NCBI GenBank assembly: GCA_034435435.1
Contig: DAOTXN010000118.1
Span: forward strand, 1-51,103
DNA: 51,103 bases
Direction of reading: 5' to 3'
Source: DAOTXN01 sp034435435
GTDB taxonomy: Bacteria > Chloroflexota > Anaerolineae > S140-20
Shown piece after piece: positions 24,692 to 33,645 of the stretch. How positions within the stretch are numbered: the first letter of the stretch is position 1; each line of letters opens with the position of its first letter. Position numbers and translations under genes: made by a program. The notes under the pieces were generated by a model, which was not told the origin of the DNA, made no database searches, and saw nothing but the letters and a program-made list of their open reading frames with translations.

Positions 24692-27211
24692 TTATAACAC
24701 GCTCACCGGGTCGATGTCCACCCGCCAGCCGGCAGAGATTTCGACCTCCCGCAACAGATCGGCCGGGTCGTCGGCGCGCAAGAGGACCTGCCACCGGAAA
24801 AGGTTGCGCTGCCTGGCAAAAAAGGCCGGAGCGGGGCCAATGAGGTCCTCGGGCGGCAAGCTCCGCGCTTCCAGCATGGCTCGCAAGGTCGCCGCCAGGC
24901 GCTCGGCGACCAGGCGGGCCCGTTCGGATTTTCGATGCCGATACTCCAGTCGAGCCAATCGTCGAAAAGGCGGATAGCCATGCTCGCGGCGAAAGGCCAG
25001 TTCACGTTGGGCAAAGCCTGCAAAGTCGTGCCGCGCAGCCATTTGCACGGCGTAATGCGCCGGATTATAGGTCTGCACGATGACCCGCCCGCCTCGCAGT
25101 CCGCGCCCGGCCCGCCCGGCCACCTGGGTGAGCAGTTGAAAAGTGCGCTCGGCGGCGCGGAAATCGGGTAGATTGAGCGCCGTATCGGCCGAGACCACCC
25201 CCACCAACGTCACGAGCGGCAAGTCCAGACCCTTGGCCACCATCTGCGTGCCGATGAGCACGTCGGCCTGACCCCCGACAAAACGCTCCATGATCAGCTC
25301 GTGGGCGCCGCGCCTCGAGGCCGTGTCTCGATCCCAGCGCAGGATGCGCGCTTCAGGGAACATCTCGCGCACCGCCGCCTCGACCCGTTGTGTGCCCAAC
25401 CCAAAATAGCGGATGCGCCCTCCCCCACACACCGGACATCGTTGGGGAATGCGCTCGTGATGATTGCAGCGGTGACAGATCAATTTTCCAATTTCCCCAT
25501 TCCCGATCCCGTGTTGGATCAACGGCACGTCGCAGTGAGGGCAGCGCATCACGTGTCCGCAGTCACGGCACAAGACGAACGTGGCGTTTCCCCGTCGATT
25601 GAGGAACAGAATGGCCTGTTCGCCGCGCGCCAGCGTCTGCTGGAGCGCTTGTTGCAGGGCGCGGCTAAAAATGTGTACGTTACCCGCCCGCAGCTCGTGC
25701 CGCAAATCCACCACTTGCACCGGCGGCAGTGGGATATAGCGCACCTGCTCGCCTTCGTCGCGATACGCCGTTTGCACGACCTGGTGTCGCTCCTGTTGTT
25801 GATTCAAGCGCCGCACGTGGCCGCGGATGCGTTGTGGTAGAGTGAGCAACTGAAATTCGCCCGTCTGCGCCCGCCGATAACTCTCCAAACTAGGTGTGGC
25901 GCTGCCCAGAAGCACCGTTGCGCCGGCCATGCGGGCCAGTTCCAGCGCCACGTCGCGGGCGTGATAGGCCGGAGTATAGTCTTGGGCTTTGAAGCTGGCG
26001 TCGTGCTCCTCGTCCAGCACGATCAGGCCGACATCGGGCAACGGCGTAAAGAGCGCCGAGCGCGGCCCGACGATAACATCCAGGCGACCGGCGCGGGCGC
26101 GTTGCCAGGTTTCATATCGCTCGCCAGGGCTGAGCTGGCTGTGAAACAGCCCTACCCGACCGGGAAAGCGAGCTAGAAAACGGCGCGTCGTCTGAGGCGT
26201 GAGGCTAATTTCGGGCACTAACACGATGGCGCGCCGCCCCTGAGCCAGGGTAGCGGCCACGGCCCGCAAATAGATTTCTGTTTTGCCGCTGCCGGTGACG
26301 CCGTGGAGCAGAAATGCGAGGGGCGAGAGACGGGCGGCGATTCGCTCCTCGCCTCTCGCCCCTCGCTCAATTTGCTCCCACGCCGCGGCCTGGTCGGGCG
26401 TGAGCGGGGGCGGGTCGGCGGGCACAAACTCGACGTCGGCCAGTGGATCGCGCACGACCTCGGCCTCGCTGAGCGCCACCAGTCCCAGGTCTTTTAATTT
26501 TTGCAGATGGCGCAGCTCACAACCAGTCGCCGCTCGGATGGCCTCGGCGGGCGTTGGGCCATCCTGGTCGGCTAAAAAACCCAGGATACCATAAAAAATC
26601 GCGCTGCCGCGCAATTCATCGGCGCGGGCGCGGGCCTCGGTCGGGGAAAGCAGCAAAAGGACGGTGTGCAACCCGGCGTTCTTTTCACATTCAACCCAAC
26701 CCCTTTCGACCAGCGCGCGCAAGGTAGCAGCGCTGCAACCCACGGCCTCCTGTATCTGGGCCGCAGTAGGCAAAGGGTCGGCGCTGGCTGCCAGCCAGTC
26801 GAGGACGTCGGCCTGTTTGGTCGGACGACCGAGCGACGGGCGGGCCGCTTCGATTTGGGTCGGGGCGGCGGTCAGCTCGGCGCTGCGCACTCGGCGTGGG
26901 CCAACCCGTGGCGGCGGCGCCATGAGCCACACACAGTCGGCCAGTGGAGCCAGGTAAAAATCGGCCATCCAACGCGCCAAGGCTAACTGTCCGGCTGTGA
27001 GGACAGGTAGCGGATCCATCAGCGCCAGCAATGACCGTGTGGCGGCGACAGGCGTCGAGGCCATCAGCGTCACCACTACCCCCGGACGCTCCTCGTCGCG
27101 CAATGGCACGCGCACCAAATGGCCCGGCGCTAAACGTCCGCTCAGTTCGGGCGGCGCATCGTAATGCAGCAGCAGATGTGTTTTTCCGCCGACGGCGACC
27201 TCTGCATACAT
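24692..27211 (-). CDS. priA: primosomal protein N' (replication restart helicase PriA)
   Basis: This 839-residue helicase reloads the replisome at stalled forks. It has an N-terminal DNA-binding region, a DEAH-like helicase core with Walker A GVTGSGKTEIYLR and Walker B LIVLDEEHD, then the zinc-binding insert with paired cysteines (CRDCGHVMRCPHCD, CHRCNHHE, CPVCGG), and the second helicase lobe with GTQMVAKGLDLPLV and QVAGRAGRG. Length is slightly above the family average because of the region following the N-terminal domain. The start lies 11 bases after the CorC-like gene. Confidence 0.96.
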   Translation of the reverse strand: MYAEVAVGGKTHLLLHYDAPPELSGRLAPGHLVRVPLRDEERPGVVVTLMASTPVAATRSLLALMDPLPVLTAGQLALARWMADFYLAPLADCVWLMAPPPRVGPRRVRSAELTAAPTQIEAARPSLGRPTKQADVLDWLAASADPLPTAAQIQEAVGCSAATLRALVERGWVECEKNAGLHTVLLLLSPTEARARADELRGSAIFYGILGFLADQDGPTPAEAIRAATGCELRHLQKLKDLGLVALSEAEVVRDPLADVEFVPADPPPLTPDQAAAWEQIERGARGEERIAARLSPLAFLLHGVTGSGKTEIYLRAVAATLAQGRRAIVLVPEISLTPQTTRRFLARFPGRVGLFHSQLSPGERYETWQRARAGRLDVIVGPRSALFTPLPDVGLIVLDEEHDASFKAQDYTPAYHARDVALELARMAGATVLLGSATPSLESYRRAQTGEFQLLTLPQRIRGHVRRLNQQQERHQVVQTAYRDEGEQVRYIPLPPVQVVDLRHELRAGNVHIFSRALQQALQQTLARGEQAILFLNRRGNATFVLCRDCGHVMRCPHCDVPLIQHGIGNGEIGKLICHRCNHHERIPQRCPVCGGGRIRYFGLGTQRVEAAVREMFPEARILRWDRDTASRRGAHELIMERFVGGQADVLIGTQMVAKGLDLPLVTLVGVVSADTALNLPDFRAAERTFQLLTQVAGRAGRGLRGGRVIVQTYNPAHYAVQMAARHDFAGFAQRELAFRREHGYPPFRRLARLEYRHRKSERARLVAERLAATLRAMLEARSLPPEDLIGPAPAFFARQRNLFRWQVLLRADDPADLLREVEISAGWRVDIDPVSVL

Positions 27212-27222
27212 GGGAGAATCCG

Positions 27223-28569
27223 CTATTTGTCAACCAGCGTGGGCTTGAGCGGCAGGATTTCGAGCTTTAGCAGCGCAATGCGCAGACCGTCCATCGCTTC
27301 GACGCGAAAACGCAGTCGTTTTCCGTCTCTGATTGTCTCGACGACGTCGCCCACTGCCGCGATGCGCCCCAGACGCCCCAGCACATAACCTGCAATCGTG
27401 TCATAGTTGGGGTCTTGCAAGCTGATGTCAAAGGCGTCGTTCACCTCTTCGATCAACACCAGGCCATCAATGAGCGCAGTCGTGTCGGATACACGCCGGA
27501 TGTGCGGTTCTGGCCGGTCAAAAGCATCCTGGACCTCACCTATCAATTCCTCCATCAAGTCTTCCAGCGTCACCAACCCGGCGGTGCCGGCGTATTCGTC
27601 CAACAAGATGGCGATGTGCTGGCGGCGTTGGCGAAATTTGGCTAACAAGTCGTCCACCCGGATGCTCTCGGGCAAAAAGATCGCTTCGCGCAGCAGTTGG
27701 CGCACCGGCATACTGGCGTCTTGACCGGTGTGCATGGCCTTGACCAGGTCTTTGGTGTGCAAGACGCCGATAATGTGATCCAGGTCCTCTTCGTAAACGG
27801 GGAACTTGGTAAGTAGAGTCTCGGCAGCCAAAGCGCTGGCCTCGGCCAGTGTGGCATCGGCTTGCAAGCAAACCATCTCGGTGCGGGGAATCATCACTTG
27901 CCGGGCCAGAGTCTCACCCATGTCAAATACCGCTTCGACCATTTCTTGCTCACTCGTTTCAATTGCGCCGCCTTGGGCGCTGGCCGTTACAAGCATCCGA
28001 ATTTCTTCGGCCGAGTGGACCAACTGATGTCCAGAAGCGGGTTGGATGCCCAACATCCTCAAGAGCGCATTGCCCGTTCCGTTCAAGGCCCAGATGAACG
28101 GCGCAAACAGGCGCTCGGTCCACAGAGTGGGCCGGGCCACAAGGAGTGACGCGCGCTCGGGGTTTTGTAAAGCGATCGACTTGGGCGCCAGCTCGCCGAC
28201 CACGACGTGCAAAAAGGTAATGATGGCAAAGCCAATGCCCGCCGCCAGAGAATGGGAGGCGGCCGGCTGCCAGGACCCGGGGATGCGCTCAACGAGCGGT
28301 TGCAAGAGATGGGCCAGAGCCGGTTCCCCGATCCAGCCCAAGCCCAGGCTGGCCAGGGTGATGCCGAGCTGCGTAGCAGCAATGAAGCGATCGGGGTCGT
28401 TGACCGCTTTGCTCACCGTGCGAGCCGTCGCGTTGCCTTGGGCGACCAGCTCCTCAACGCGGGTGCGCCGCACGCTGACCAGCGCAAACTCAGCCATAAC
28501 AAAAAAACCATTCGCAAGCACCAAAATGACGACGGCCAGAAGCTTGAGTAGATCGGCCAGGTTAATCAT
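27223..28569 (-). CDS. HlyC/CorC (CNNM-CBS) family membrane protein
   Basis: This 448-residue protein has an N-terminal CNNM/DUF21 membrane domain with about four hydrophobic segments (residues 1-180, including GNGFFVMAEFALVSVRRTR-like sequence and VVGELAPKSIAL), two CBS domains (about 210-335, with MIPRTEMVCLQADATL and IIGVLHTKDL) and a C-terminal CorC/HlyC domain (LRFRVEAMDGLRIALL). Members are linked to magnesium or cobalt efflux and other ion transport. It overlaps the memo gene by 4 bases (ATGA). Confidence 0.92.
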   Translation of the reverse strand: MINLADLLKLLAVVILVLANGFFVMAEFALVSVRRTRVEELVAQGNATARTVSKAVNDPDRFIAATQLGITLASLGLGWIGEPALAHLLQPLVERIPGSWQPAASHSLAAGIGFAIITFLHVVVGELAPKSIALQNPERASLLVARPTLWTERLFAPFIWALNGTGNALLRMLGIQPASGHQLVHSAEEIRMLVTASAQGGAIETSEQEMVEAVFDMGETLARQVMIPRTEMVCLQADATLAEASALAAETLLTKFPVYEEDLDHIIGVLHTKDLVKAMHTGQDASMPVRQLLREAIFLPESIRVDDLLAKFRQRRQHIAILLDEYAGTAGLVTLEDLMEELIGEVQDAFDRPEPHIRRVSDTTALIDGLVLIEEVNDAFDISLQDPNYDTIAGYVLGRLGRIAAVGDVVETIRDGKRLRFRVEAMDGLRIALLKLEILPLKPTLVDK

Positions 28570-29423
28570 CGATCGCTGTCGGCCTCCTCATAAACGGCGG
28601 CGGCTGCGTAACCTACGACACTGTGAAAATCGCCGGTTACGTCGCCCGACGTGGCATATTTGAGCAGTTTGGCCCGGTTGGCGCCCAGGGCGCGGGCGGC
28701 CAACATCACCGCCGCCGTCGGACCGCCGCCGCAGGCGTGTCCCTTGCCAGCAGCCAACGCTTGCAACAATCCTGCGGGGTCAAAGGCCGCGATGCGCTCG
28801 GTCACGGCCCGGTCGAGGCGAGCGGCGGTGGCCGCATCGTAAAAGTGTGATAGGTCGGTGCTGGCGACGAGCAAGGCGTTGTGGTCGCGTAGCACATCGG
28901 CCAGGGCTTCGCCCAGCGTGTGACAGATGGCGGAGGATTGATCGTTGAGCATCACCGGCAAGAGGGTAAAGCCGCCCGCCAGCGCCACTTGCAGAAAGGG
29001 GAGCTGAATTTCGAGCGAGTGCTCTTGGTCGCGTTGCAGCCGTGCGAGACCGATGCGCCGGTCGAGCGCCTCGAGCAGGTCGTTGGCGACCGGCGCTTCT
29101 CCAAGAGGCGTCCAATACGCGCGGTGAGCCGTTGTCAAAATAGGATCGGCGCTGGAAATCCGATGGTTCGGCGCCACGATGGCGACGATGTCATAGCTCG
29201 CGCCTTGCACCAGCCGATAGGCGCAGGCCGCCACACTGCCTGAATAAACGTGTCCGGCGTGCGGAGCGACCAGGGCCACGAGACGACCGGCGATAGGAGC
29301 GAGCTCGGCAGCGTCGAGCAAGGCTTGCACGCGCTCCCGTAGCACGTCGGGCGAGCCTGGATACCAGCGTCCGGCAATAGGCGACGGGCGCGCGCCAGGT
29401 CCGGCAGAAACTTGGGGGTTCAT
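28566..29423 (-). CDS. AmmeMemoRadiSam system protein B (Memo family)
   Basis: This 285-residue protein is a MEMO1-family member, related to extradiol dioxygenases. Visible elements are VAPHAGHVYSGSVAACAY and IVAPNHR with the two metal-ligand histidines, and the C-terminal GHACGGGPTAAVMLAARALGA with the third ligand region. Its family partners are an AMMECR1 protein and a radical SAM enzyme, neither of which is present in the window. The ATG at 29423 has GGGAGGAAG upstream. It heads a memo-corC-priA gene run. Confidence 0.92.
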   Translation of the reverse strand: MNPQVSAGPGARPSPIAGRWYPGSPDVLRERVQALLDAAELAPIAGRLVALVAPHAGHVYSGSVAACAYRLVQGASYDIVAIVAPNHRISSADPILTTAHRAYWTPLGEAPVANDLLEALDRRIGLARLQRDQEHSLEIQLPFLQVALAGGFTLLPVMLNDQSSAICHTLGEALADVLRDHNALLVASTDLSHFYDAATAARLDRAVTERIAAFDPAGLLQALAAGKGHACGGGPTAAVMLAARALGANRAKLLKYATSGDVTGDFHSVVGYAAAAVYEEADSDR

Positions 29424-29448
29424 CTCTCTTCCTCCCGATGAACTGGAC

Positions 29449-29477
29449 TTGCAGCAAACACTATATGCCATTATAAC
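29449..29477 (+). promoter_or_regulatory. possible promoter of the duplicated-domain lipoprotein
   Basis: TTGCAG (29449-29454), 17 bases, then TATAAC (29472-29477) gives a good -10 and spacing but a weak -35. It lies about 100 bases before the lipoprotein start. Confidence 0.45.
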
Positions 29478-29574
29478 ACAGATATGCCCCGGCGCATCAT
29501 TCCACTGCTATGGGGGGGAACTCGGGAGCATCGCCCGGCGTCTTGAAAAATACCCTAAACGAAAGGAAAGAGAA

Positions 29575-30309
29575 ATGTCTCGCTGGATCAAATGTCTCAC
29601 CGGTTTGGCAATTACCTCGTTGGCTATATCGGCTTGTGTTTCCCCTGAGGAATCGAGCAAGTCCCCCTTGTCATCGCCTTTGTCCGCAGAAAAACAAACC
29701 GCGCCCACCATCAACGCCGATGTCTCTGACTCACCTCTTAACGCCTCGCCGATCAGTCCGGCCGAGGAGCAGGCCGTCGCCGCGGCCAGGCAGGCTCTGG
29801 CCGAGCAACTGTCCGTGGAAACCGAGCGCATCACACTGGTCTCGGTGGAGCGGGTGGAGTTTGGCGACACGAGCCTGGGTTGCCCCCAACCAGGCATGAT
29901 GTACGCGCAGGTCATCACGCCAGGCTACCGGGTGATCTTGATGCAAGACGGCCAGACCTACGATTGGCGCGTCAGCGGAGACCGCGCCGAGTTGTGCGAG
30001 CCGGTCGCGCGCGAAAAACCGCCAGCAGGCGGCGGAAACGTGGGTGAACTGCCGCCGGATCTGGCGCAAGCGGCCGAGGCAGCCATCAAGGCGCTGGTCG
30101 AGAAAATGCAAGTGGCCGAGGAGCAGATCGAGATCGTCTCGGTCGAAAGCGTAGAGTTTCGTGACTCTAGCCTGGGTTGCCCGCAGCCGGGAATGGCGTA
30201 TCTGCAGGTGATCACACCGGGCTATCAGGTGCTCTTGAGCCTGGATGGACAGGTGTATGACTATCGCGTGAGCCGCCAACGGACAACGCTGTGTGTCAAA
30301 AGCGAGTAA
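29575..30309 (+). CDS. lipoprotein with two tandem copies of one domain
   Basis: This 244-residue protein has a lipoprotein signal peptide (lipobox ISAC, Cys21) and two copies of one module of about 90 residues. Each has a helix followed by VSVERVEF or VSVESVEF, then SLGCPQPGM, QVITPGY, a DGQ(T/V)YD turn and a closing LC. The two copies are about 60-70% identical over their core. Each conserves two Cys residues, which could form a disulfide. I do not recognise a function. The ATG at 29575 follows GAAAGGAAAG, and a strong terminator follows. Confidence 0.85.
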   Translation: MSRWIKCLTGLAITSLAISACVSPEESSKSPLSSPLSAEKQTAPTINADVSDSPLNASPISPAEEQAVAAARQALAEQLSVETERITLVSVERVEFGDTSLGCPQPGMMYAQVITPGYRVILMQDGQTYDWRVSGDRAELCEPVAREKPPAGGGNVGELPPDLAQAAEAAIKALVEKMQVAEEQIEIVSVESVEFRDSSLGCPQPGMAYLQVITPGYQVLLSLDGQVYDYRVSRQRTTLCVKSE

Positions 30310-30319
30310 AGGGGGCGCA

Positions 30320-30359
30320 AAAAAGTGCTCGACGCCCTTGGAGGTGTCGAGCACTTTTT
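30320..30359. terminator. bidirectional Rho-independent terminator
   Basis: AAAAAGTGCTCGAC (30320-30333) pairs perfectly with GTCGAGCACTTTTT (30346-30359) around a 12-base loop. Because it carries an A-run and a T-run it can end transcription from both the lipoprotein gene and the convergent PA14 gene. Confidence 0.9.
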
Positions 30360-30379
30360 GTGTATCAGACGGCTACCGG

Positions 30380-32044
30380 TTAACGCGGCGCCCACTTGAC
30401 CGCGTCAAAGGCAACCAGGCGCGTCAGGCGCGACTCGCCCGTGGTATCGGTAAGCAAAACGTATTCGTCGCCGCCGCCGTCAAAGCGGTATGTCCCGAGT
30501 GAGACCCAGCGGTCGCCGTTGGTCGCTTGGTTCACGACCATCTGAGTCGTGCCATCGGCGTGAATGACCCAGTAGCGGGCAAAAGCGGTGGTGGTGTAGC
30601 GCTCGGGGATAAACACGTACACCTCGTAGCGTCCCGCCGCCAGCGTCGGATACCAGCGCGCCCAGTTATAGTTGGGCCGTTCATAGTCATTGTTCCAGGT
30701 CCACGTCAAGCGGCCGCCATAGCCCTCGTTGGCCGTGCGCCAGCCGGTAGACGAGCCGCCTTTTACAAAGCCGGCGTCCGTATCATTCACGACGACCGTG
30801 CCCGGCGTGGTCGCGTCCACCGTGCTCCATGAGAGCTGCGCCACGGCCAGGCCGCCGTGCTCATAGTATTCCAGCTTGACCGGGATGTTACCGCCTGGCA
30901 GGTCAATCTCGCCCACGTAGGTCCGCGCCGCCTGATCGTACCACACGTCGATCAACAAGTGATTGTTCACCCACAGCCGCGCCCCGTCGTCCACCGTCAT
31001 GGTAAAGCGATAGCGCCCCGCCGACAGGTTCAGCGAACGGGTCCAGCGCACCGAAAAGTTGTCGGCGTTGACCGCGCCCGCCGGTGAGTTGGCCGCCCAG
31101 TTGAAATTGATCTGCGAGTCGTCGCGGGTGAGAGCTGGCGTGCCGCTCAAGGACGTGTTGTTAAAGTATTCGCCTTTCCAGTATTGGATGCTCGGCGTGG
31201 AGGCCAGCTCCCACGAAAGCTTGGCGACGGCGCCGCCGCCATTTTCATAGTATTCCATTTTGAGCGGAATGTCGCCGCCGGGCAGGTAAATCTCGCCGGT
31301 ATATGTAGTCGCTGGCTGGTCTTTCCACGATTCGATGAGCAAGTGGTTGTTCACCCACAGCCGCACACCGTCGTCCACCGTGGCCGAGAAACGATAGTTG
31401 CCCGCCGCAAAGTTCACCGTGCGCGTCCAGCGGACCGAGAACTGGTCGGCGTTGATCGTGCCCGACGCGGGCGAGCCGGTTCCCCAATCAAAGTTGATAC
31501 TGGCGTCGTCGCGGACCAGCGCCGGGGTCCCAGTGAGGGTCTTGTTGTTAAAGTACTCGCCGCGCCAATTGGCATAAACCTGCGCGTACGAAAACTTGGC
31601 CACGGCCAGGCCCTGGTTCTCGTAAAACTCGACCACGACCCAGTGGTGCCCGGTGGTGAGCTGCATATCGGCGGTGACGGTCTTGGCGGGATGTTCGCTC
31701 CACTCATTGATGAGCAGCGTGCCGTCCACCCACAGCCGCATGCCGTCGTCGCTGGTCGCGGTGAAGCGATAGGTGCCCGCCTCCACATAGATGTAGCGCG
31801 TCCAGCGAGCCGAAAAGCTGTCCGCGTTGACACCGCTAGCAGGCGAGCCGCTGCCCCAGTCATAGTCCAGATTGGTTTCGTCGCGTTCGAGCACTGGAGT
31901 GCCTGAAAGGCTGGTGTTGTTCCAATACGAGGCTTTCCACGTTGGGTCCGAGTCGTTGGGATAGACTGGACCAAAAGCCAGGGCTGTGGTCGCCCACGCG
32001 AGCAACCAGACCACAGCTAATGTCAGAGATACCCACTTTTTCAT
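30380..32044 (-). CDS. secreted protein with three PA14 domains
   Basis: This 554-residue protein has a signal peptide (MKKWVSLTLAVVWLLAWATTALA) followed by three consecutive PA14 domains at about 30-155, 160-285 and 290-410. Each contains W(K/R)(A/G)(S/E)Y(W/F)N, then SVRWTR or SARWTR, a DDG(M/V/A)RLWV metal-binding loop and a YYE(N/H)GG or FYENQG segment. A C-terminal domain of about 130 residues (GRLTWTWNN, GRYEVYVFIP, FDAVKW) resembles golvesin/xanthan-lyase-like carbohydrate-binding modules. It is probably an extracellular glycan-binding protein without an enzymatic domain. GGAGGT precedes the ATG at 32044. Confidence 0.9.
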   Translation of the reverse strand: MKKWVSLTLAVVWLLAWATTALAFGPVYPNDSDPTWKASYWNNTSLSGTPVLERDETNLDYDWGSGSPASGVNADSFSARWTRYIYVEAGTYRFTATSDDGMRLWVDGTLLINEWSEHPAKTVTADMQLTTGHHWVVVEFYENQGLAVAKFSYAQVYANWRGEYFNNKTLTGTPALVRDDASINFDWGTGSPASGTINADQFSVRWTRTVNFAAGNYRFSATVDDGVRLWVNNHLLIESWKDQPATTYTGEIYLPGGDIPLKMEYYENGGGAVAKLSWELASTPSIQYWKGEYFNNTSLSGTPALTRDDSQINFNWAANSPAGAVNADNFSVRWTRSLNLSAGRYRFTMTVDDGARLWVNNHLLIDVWYDQAARTYVGEIDLPGGNIPVKLEYYEHGGLAVAQLSWSTVDATTPGTVVVNDTDAGFVKGGSSTGWRTANEGYGGRLTWTWNNDYERPNYNWARWYPTLAAGRYEVYVFIPERYTTTAFARYWVIHADGTTQMVVNQATNGDRWVSLGTYRFDGGGDEYVLLTDTTGESRLTRLVAFDAVKWAPR

Positions 32045-32631
32045 TTTATACCTCCATTTGAACCACAGGGTTGTTAACCTCTTACATAGAGACGCGCCGT
32101 GAGAGATCAAAGTTCCAGCTTGACAAGTGACGCAGAGCGTAAAAGGATTTGGCCCTGACGTGTTTGATGCCTCCGACTTGAGTCGGCAGGTCTACTATAC
32201 ACTATAGCGCATTATGTTTTTTGGGGGATTACTGCCCGGTTACGATTCGGTTACGAGTGGTGGGCAGAAATGCGCCGATTTGCCGACGACGGGGGGAATC
32301 TTGCTGCAGGATCGGTGCTCAGCGCAAAATAAAACCATCTTGATGCAAGCGTCAAGTTTTTGGCCGGTGTAGCCAAAGTCGGTGGGCAGCGGCGTCTCGC
32401 CCGGCGGTCAGAAGGTGCAAAAAAGCCCTGACCTAAAGCGCCAGGGCTGAGAAACGCGCTTGGCTAATTAAACTTGGCCAACTCACTGCAAACAACGTGC
32501 CCTCTATTATGAGCTACATTGCTCGATTCAAATGCTGCCTTTCACGTTCGAGTTCTTTCCCGGATCATCTAATCTGGCCAATCCCAGATCGAACCCAGAT
32601 CGAAACGTGTGGCCGCTAACCGAAAGACACA
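32045..32631. other. intergenic region without a recognizable gene
   Basis: These 587 bases between the PA14 gene and the candidate immunity gene contain no credible coding frame or known RNA. They hold a terminator for the minus-strand unit at 32419-32448 and scattered AT-rich patches around 32190-32230 that may include the PA14 promoter. Confidence 0.6.
32419..32448 (-). terminator. Rho-independent terminator after the Rhs-tip island
   Basis: On the minus strand AGCCCTG and CAGGGCT form a 7-bp stem (32448-32442 and 32430-32424) with an 11-base loop, followed by a run of T. It lies about 180 bases past the stop of the candidate immunity gene. Confidence 0.7.
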
Positions 32632-33597
32632 CTACCACAGCTCATTGCCCGTAGCAATGAGTATGATTGGAACTCTCCCAAAATAGTCAAGATGTCTGAC
32701 AATGAAATTACCCGGCTCGCCACCAGCCCATACGTCAGACTCAAACCGGTTTTTCAAAGCTTTGCTCAGATACAAATCCACAATAAAATCGTGGTCACTA
32801 TATGTCCTAATAAATCGACTGTCCTTGGGGATAAGCGTTACACTCTTGGTGCGGGCTTTATCAAGGGTAAGCGGATTACCGTCGTCTCTCCATACGAGAG
32901 TCTCTATATAGCCATCTTGAAAGTGTACCGAGAATCTATCATCGTCGTAGTAAAGCCTGTCAGGATCAGCCAAATAAGAAGCACGCATGTTGCTTTGTGT
33001 GTGCACTCTTTCCCACGTTTCTTGACTCAACCCAAGGCCGCCAGACACAAAACCATCGTGGTCGACAAGGGGCTCTCCAACAGACAGCGGCGCCGGCGGC
33101 GGTTTCATAATGACAGCCTGCTCTAGTGTAATGGGTACAAAAGACAAACTGGGGGTTGCACCCACCGGCCGATCATGTTGGGACAGCAACGTTTGATACT
33201 CATCGGACCCAGGTTGTGGCCCTTGCAAAACAGCCTGGATAAATGCATCTGGAGGGCAGTATTGATGATGGACGACGTAATGATAAACCAGATTGGGTGC
33301 GGCATAAATCGTCCCATCCCGCCCAAACACACGAATCTCACACGAACCAAGCCTTAGTATTTCCTCACCCCGTTGTACAACGTGCGTTTGCCTCCAAGCT
33401 GCACCACAAAACTCACAGGGATGAAACCCACGCGATGGGTCTACCGCCACACGGCAAAAAGCCCACAATCTCTCAAGAAATGGCCCAGGTACGTCTCCTG
33501 AAGGATAGGCATGAGCGATGTCCAACCAGCCGATATTCAATGTCTTTTCCGCCCCTCCGCGACGGCCATAGGGCGACAAATCTGGGAAATATGACAT
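32632..33597 (-). CDS. DUF7919-like protein, candidate immunity gene
   Basis: This 321-residue soluble protein has a recognizable N-terminal half: FPDLSPYGRR, LNIGWLDIAHAYPSGDVP, FHPCEFCG with a CxxC pair, and AAPNLVYHYVVHHQYCPPDAFIQAVL. I associate this layout with the DUF7919 family, though only from memory. The C-terminal half (about 170-321) ends in a strand-rich domain (RYYDD-like, GYIETLVWRDDG) and is unrecognised. It begins 48 bases after the Rhs tip with the caspase-like motifs, on the same strand, which is the place for an immunity gene. AGGAG is better spaced for the ATG at 33597 than for the one at 33603. Confidence 0.7.
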   Translation of the reverse strand: MSYFPDLSPYGRRGGAEKTLNIGWLDIAHAYPSGDVPGPFLERLWAFCRVAVDPSRGFHPCEFCGAAWRQTHVVQRGEEILRLGSCEIRVFGRDGTIYAAPNLVYHYVVHHQYCPPDAFIQAVLQGPQPGSDEYQTLLSQHDRPVGATPSLSFVPITLEQAVIMKPPPAPLSVGEPLVDHDGFVSGGLGLSQETWERVHTQSNMRASYLADPDRLYYDDDRFSVHFQDGYIETLVWRDDGNPLTLDKARTKSVTLIPKDSRFIRTYSDHDFIVDLYLSKALKNRFESDVWAGGEPGNFIVRHLDYFGRVPIILIATGNELW

Positions 33598-33645
33598 ATC
33601 CATCTCTCCTAAAGTTTTATATTTGACCGCAGCATCACATTGAGA

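Noticed and set aside
32045..32631. Possible RNA gene in the 587-base gap
   Set aside because: No tRNA-like, riboswitch-like or conserved structure stood out beyond one terminator.
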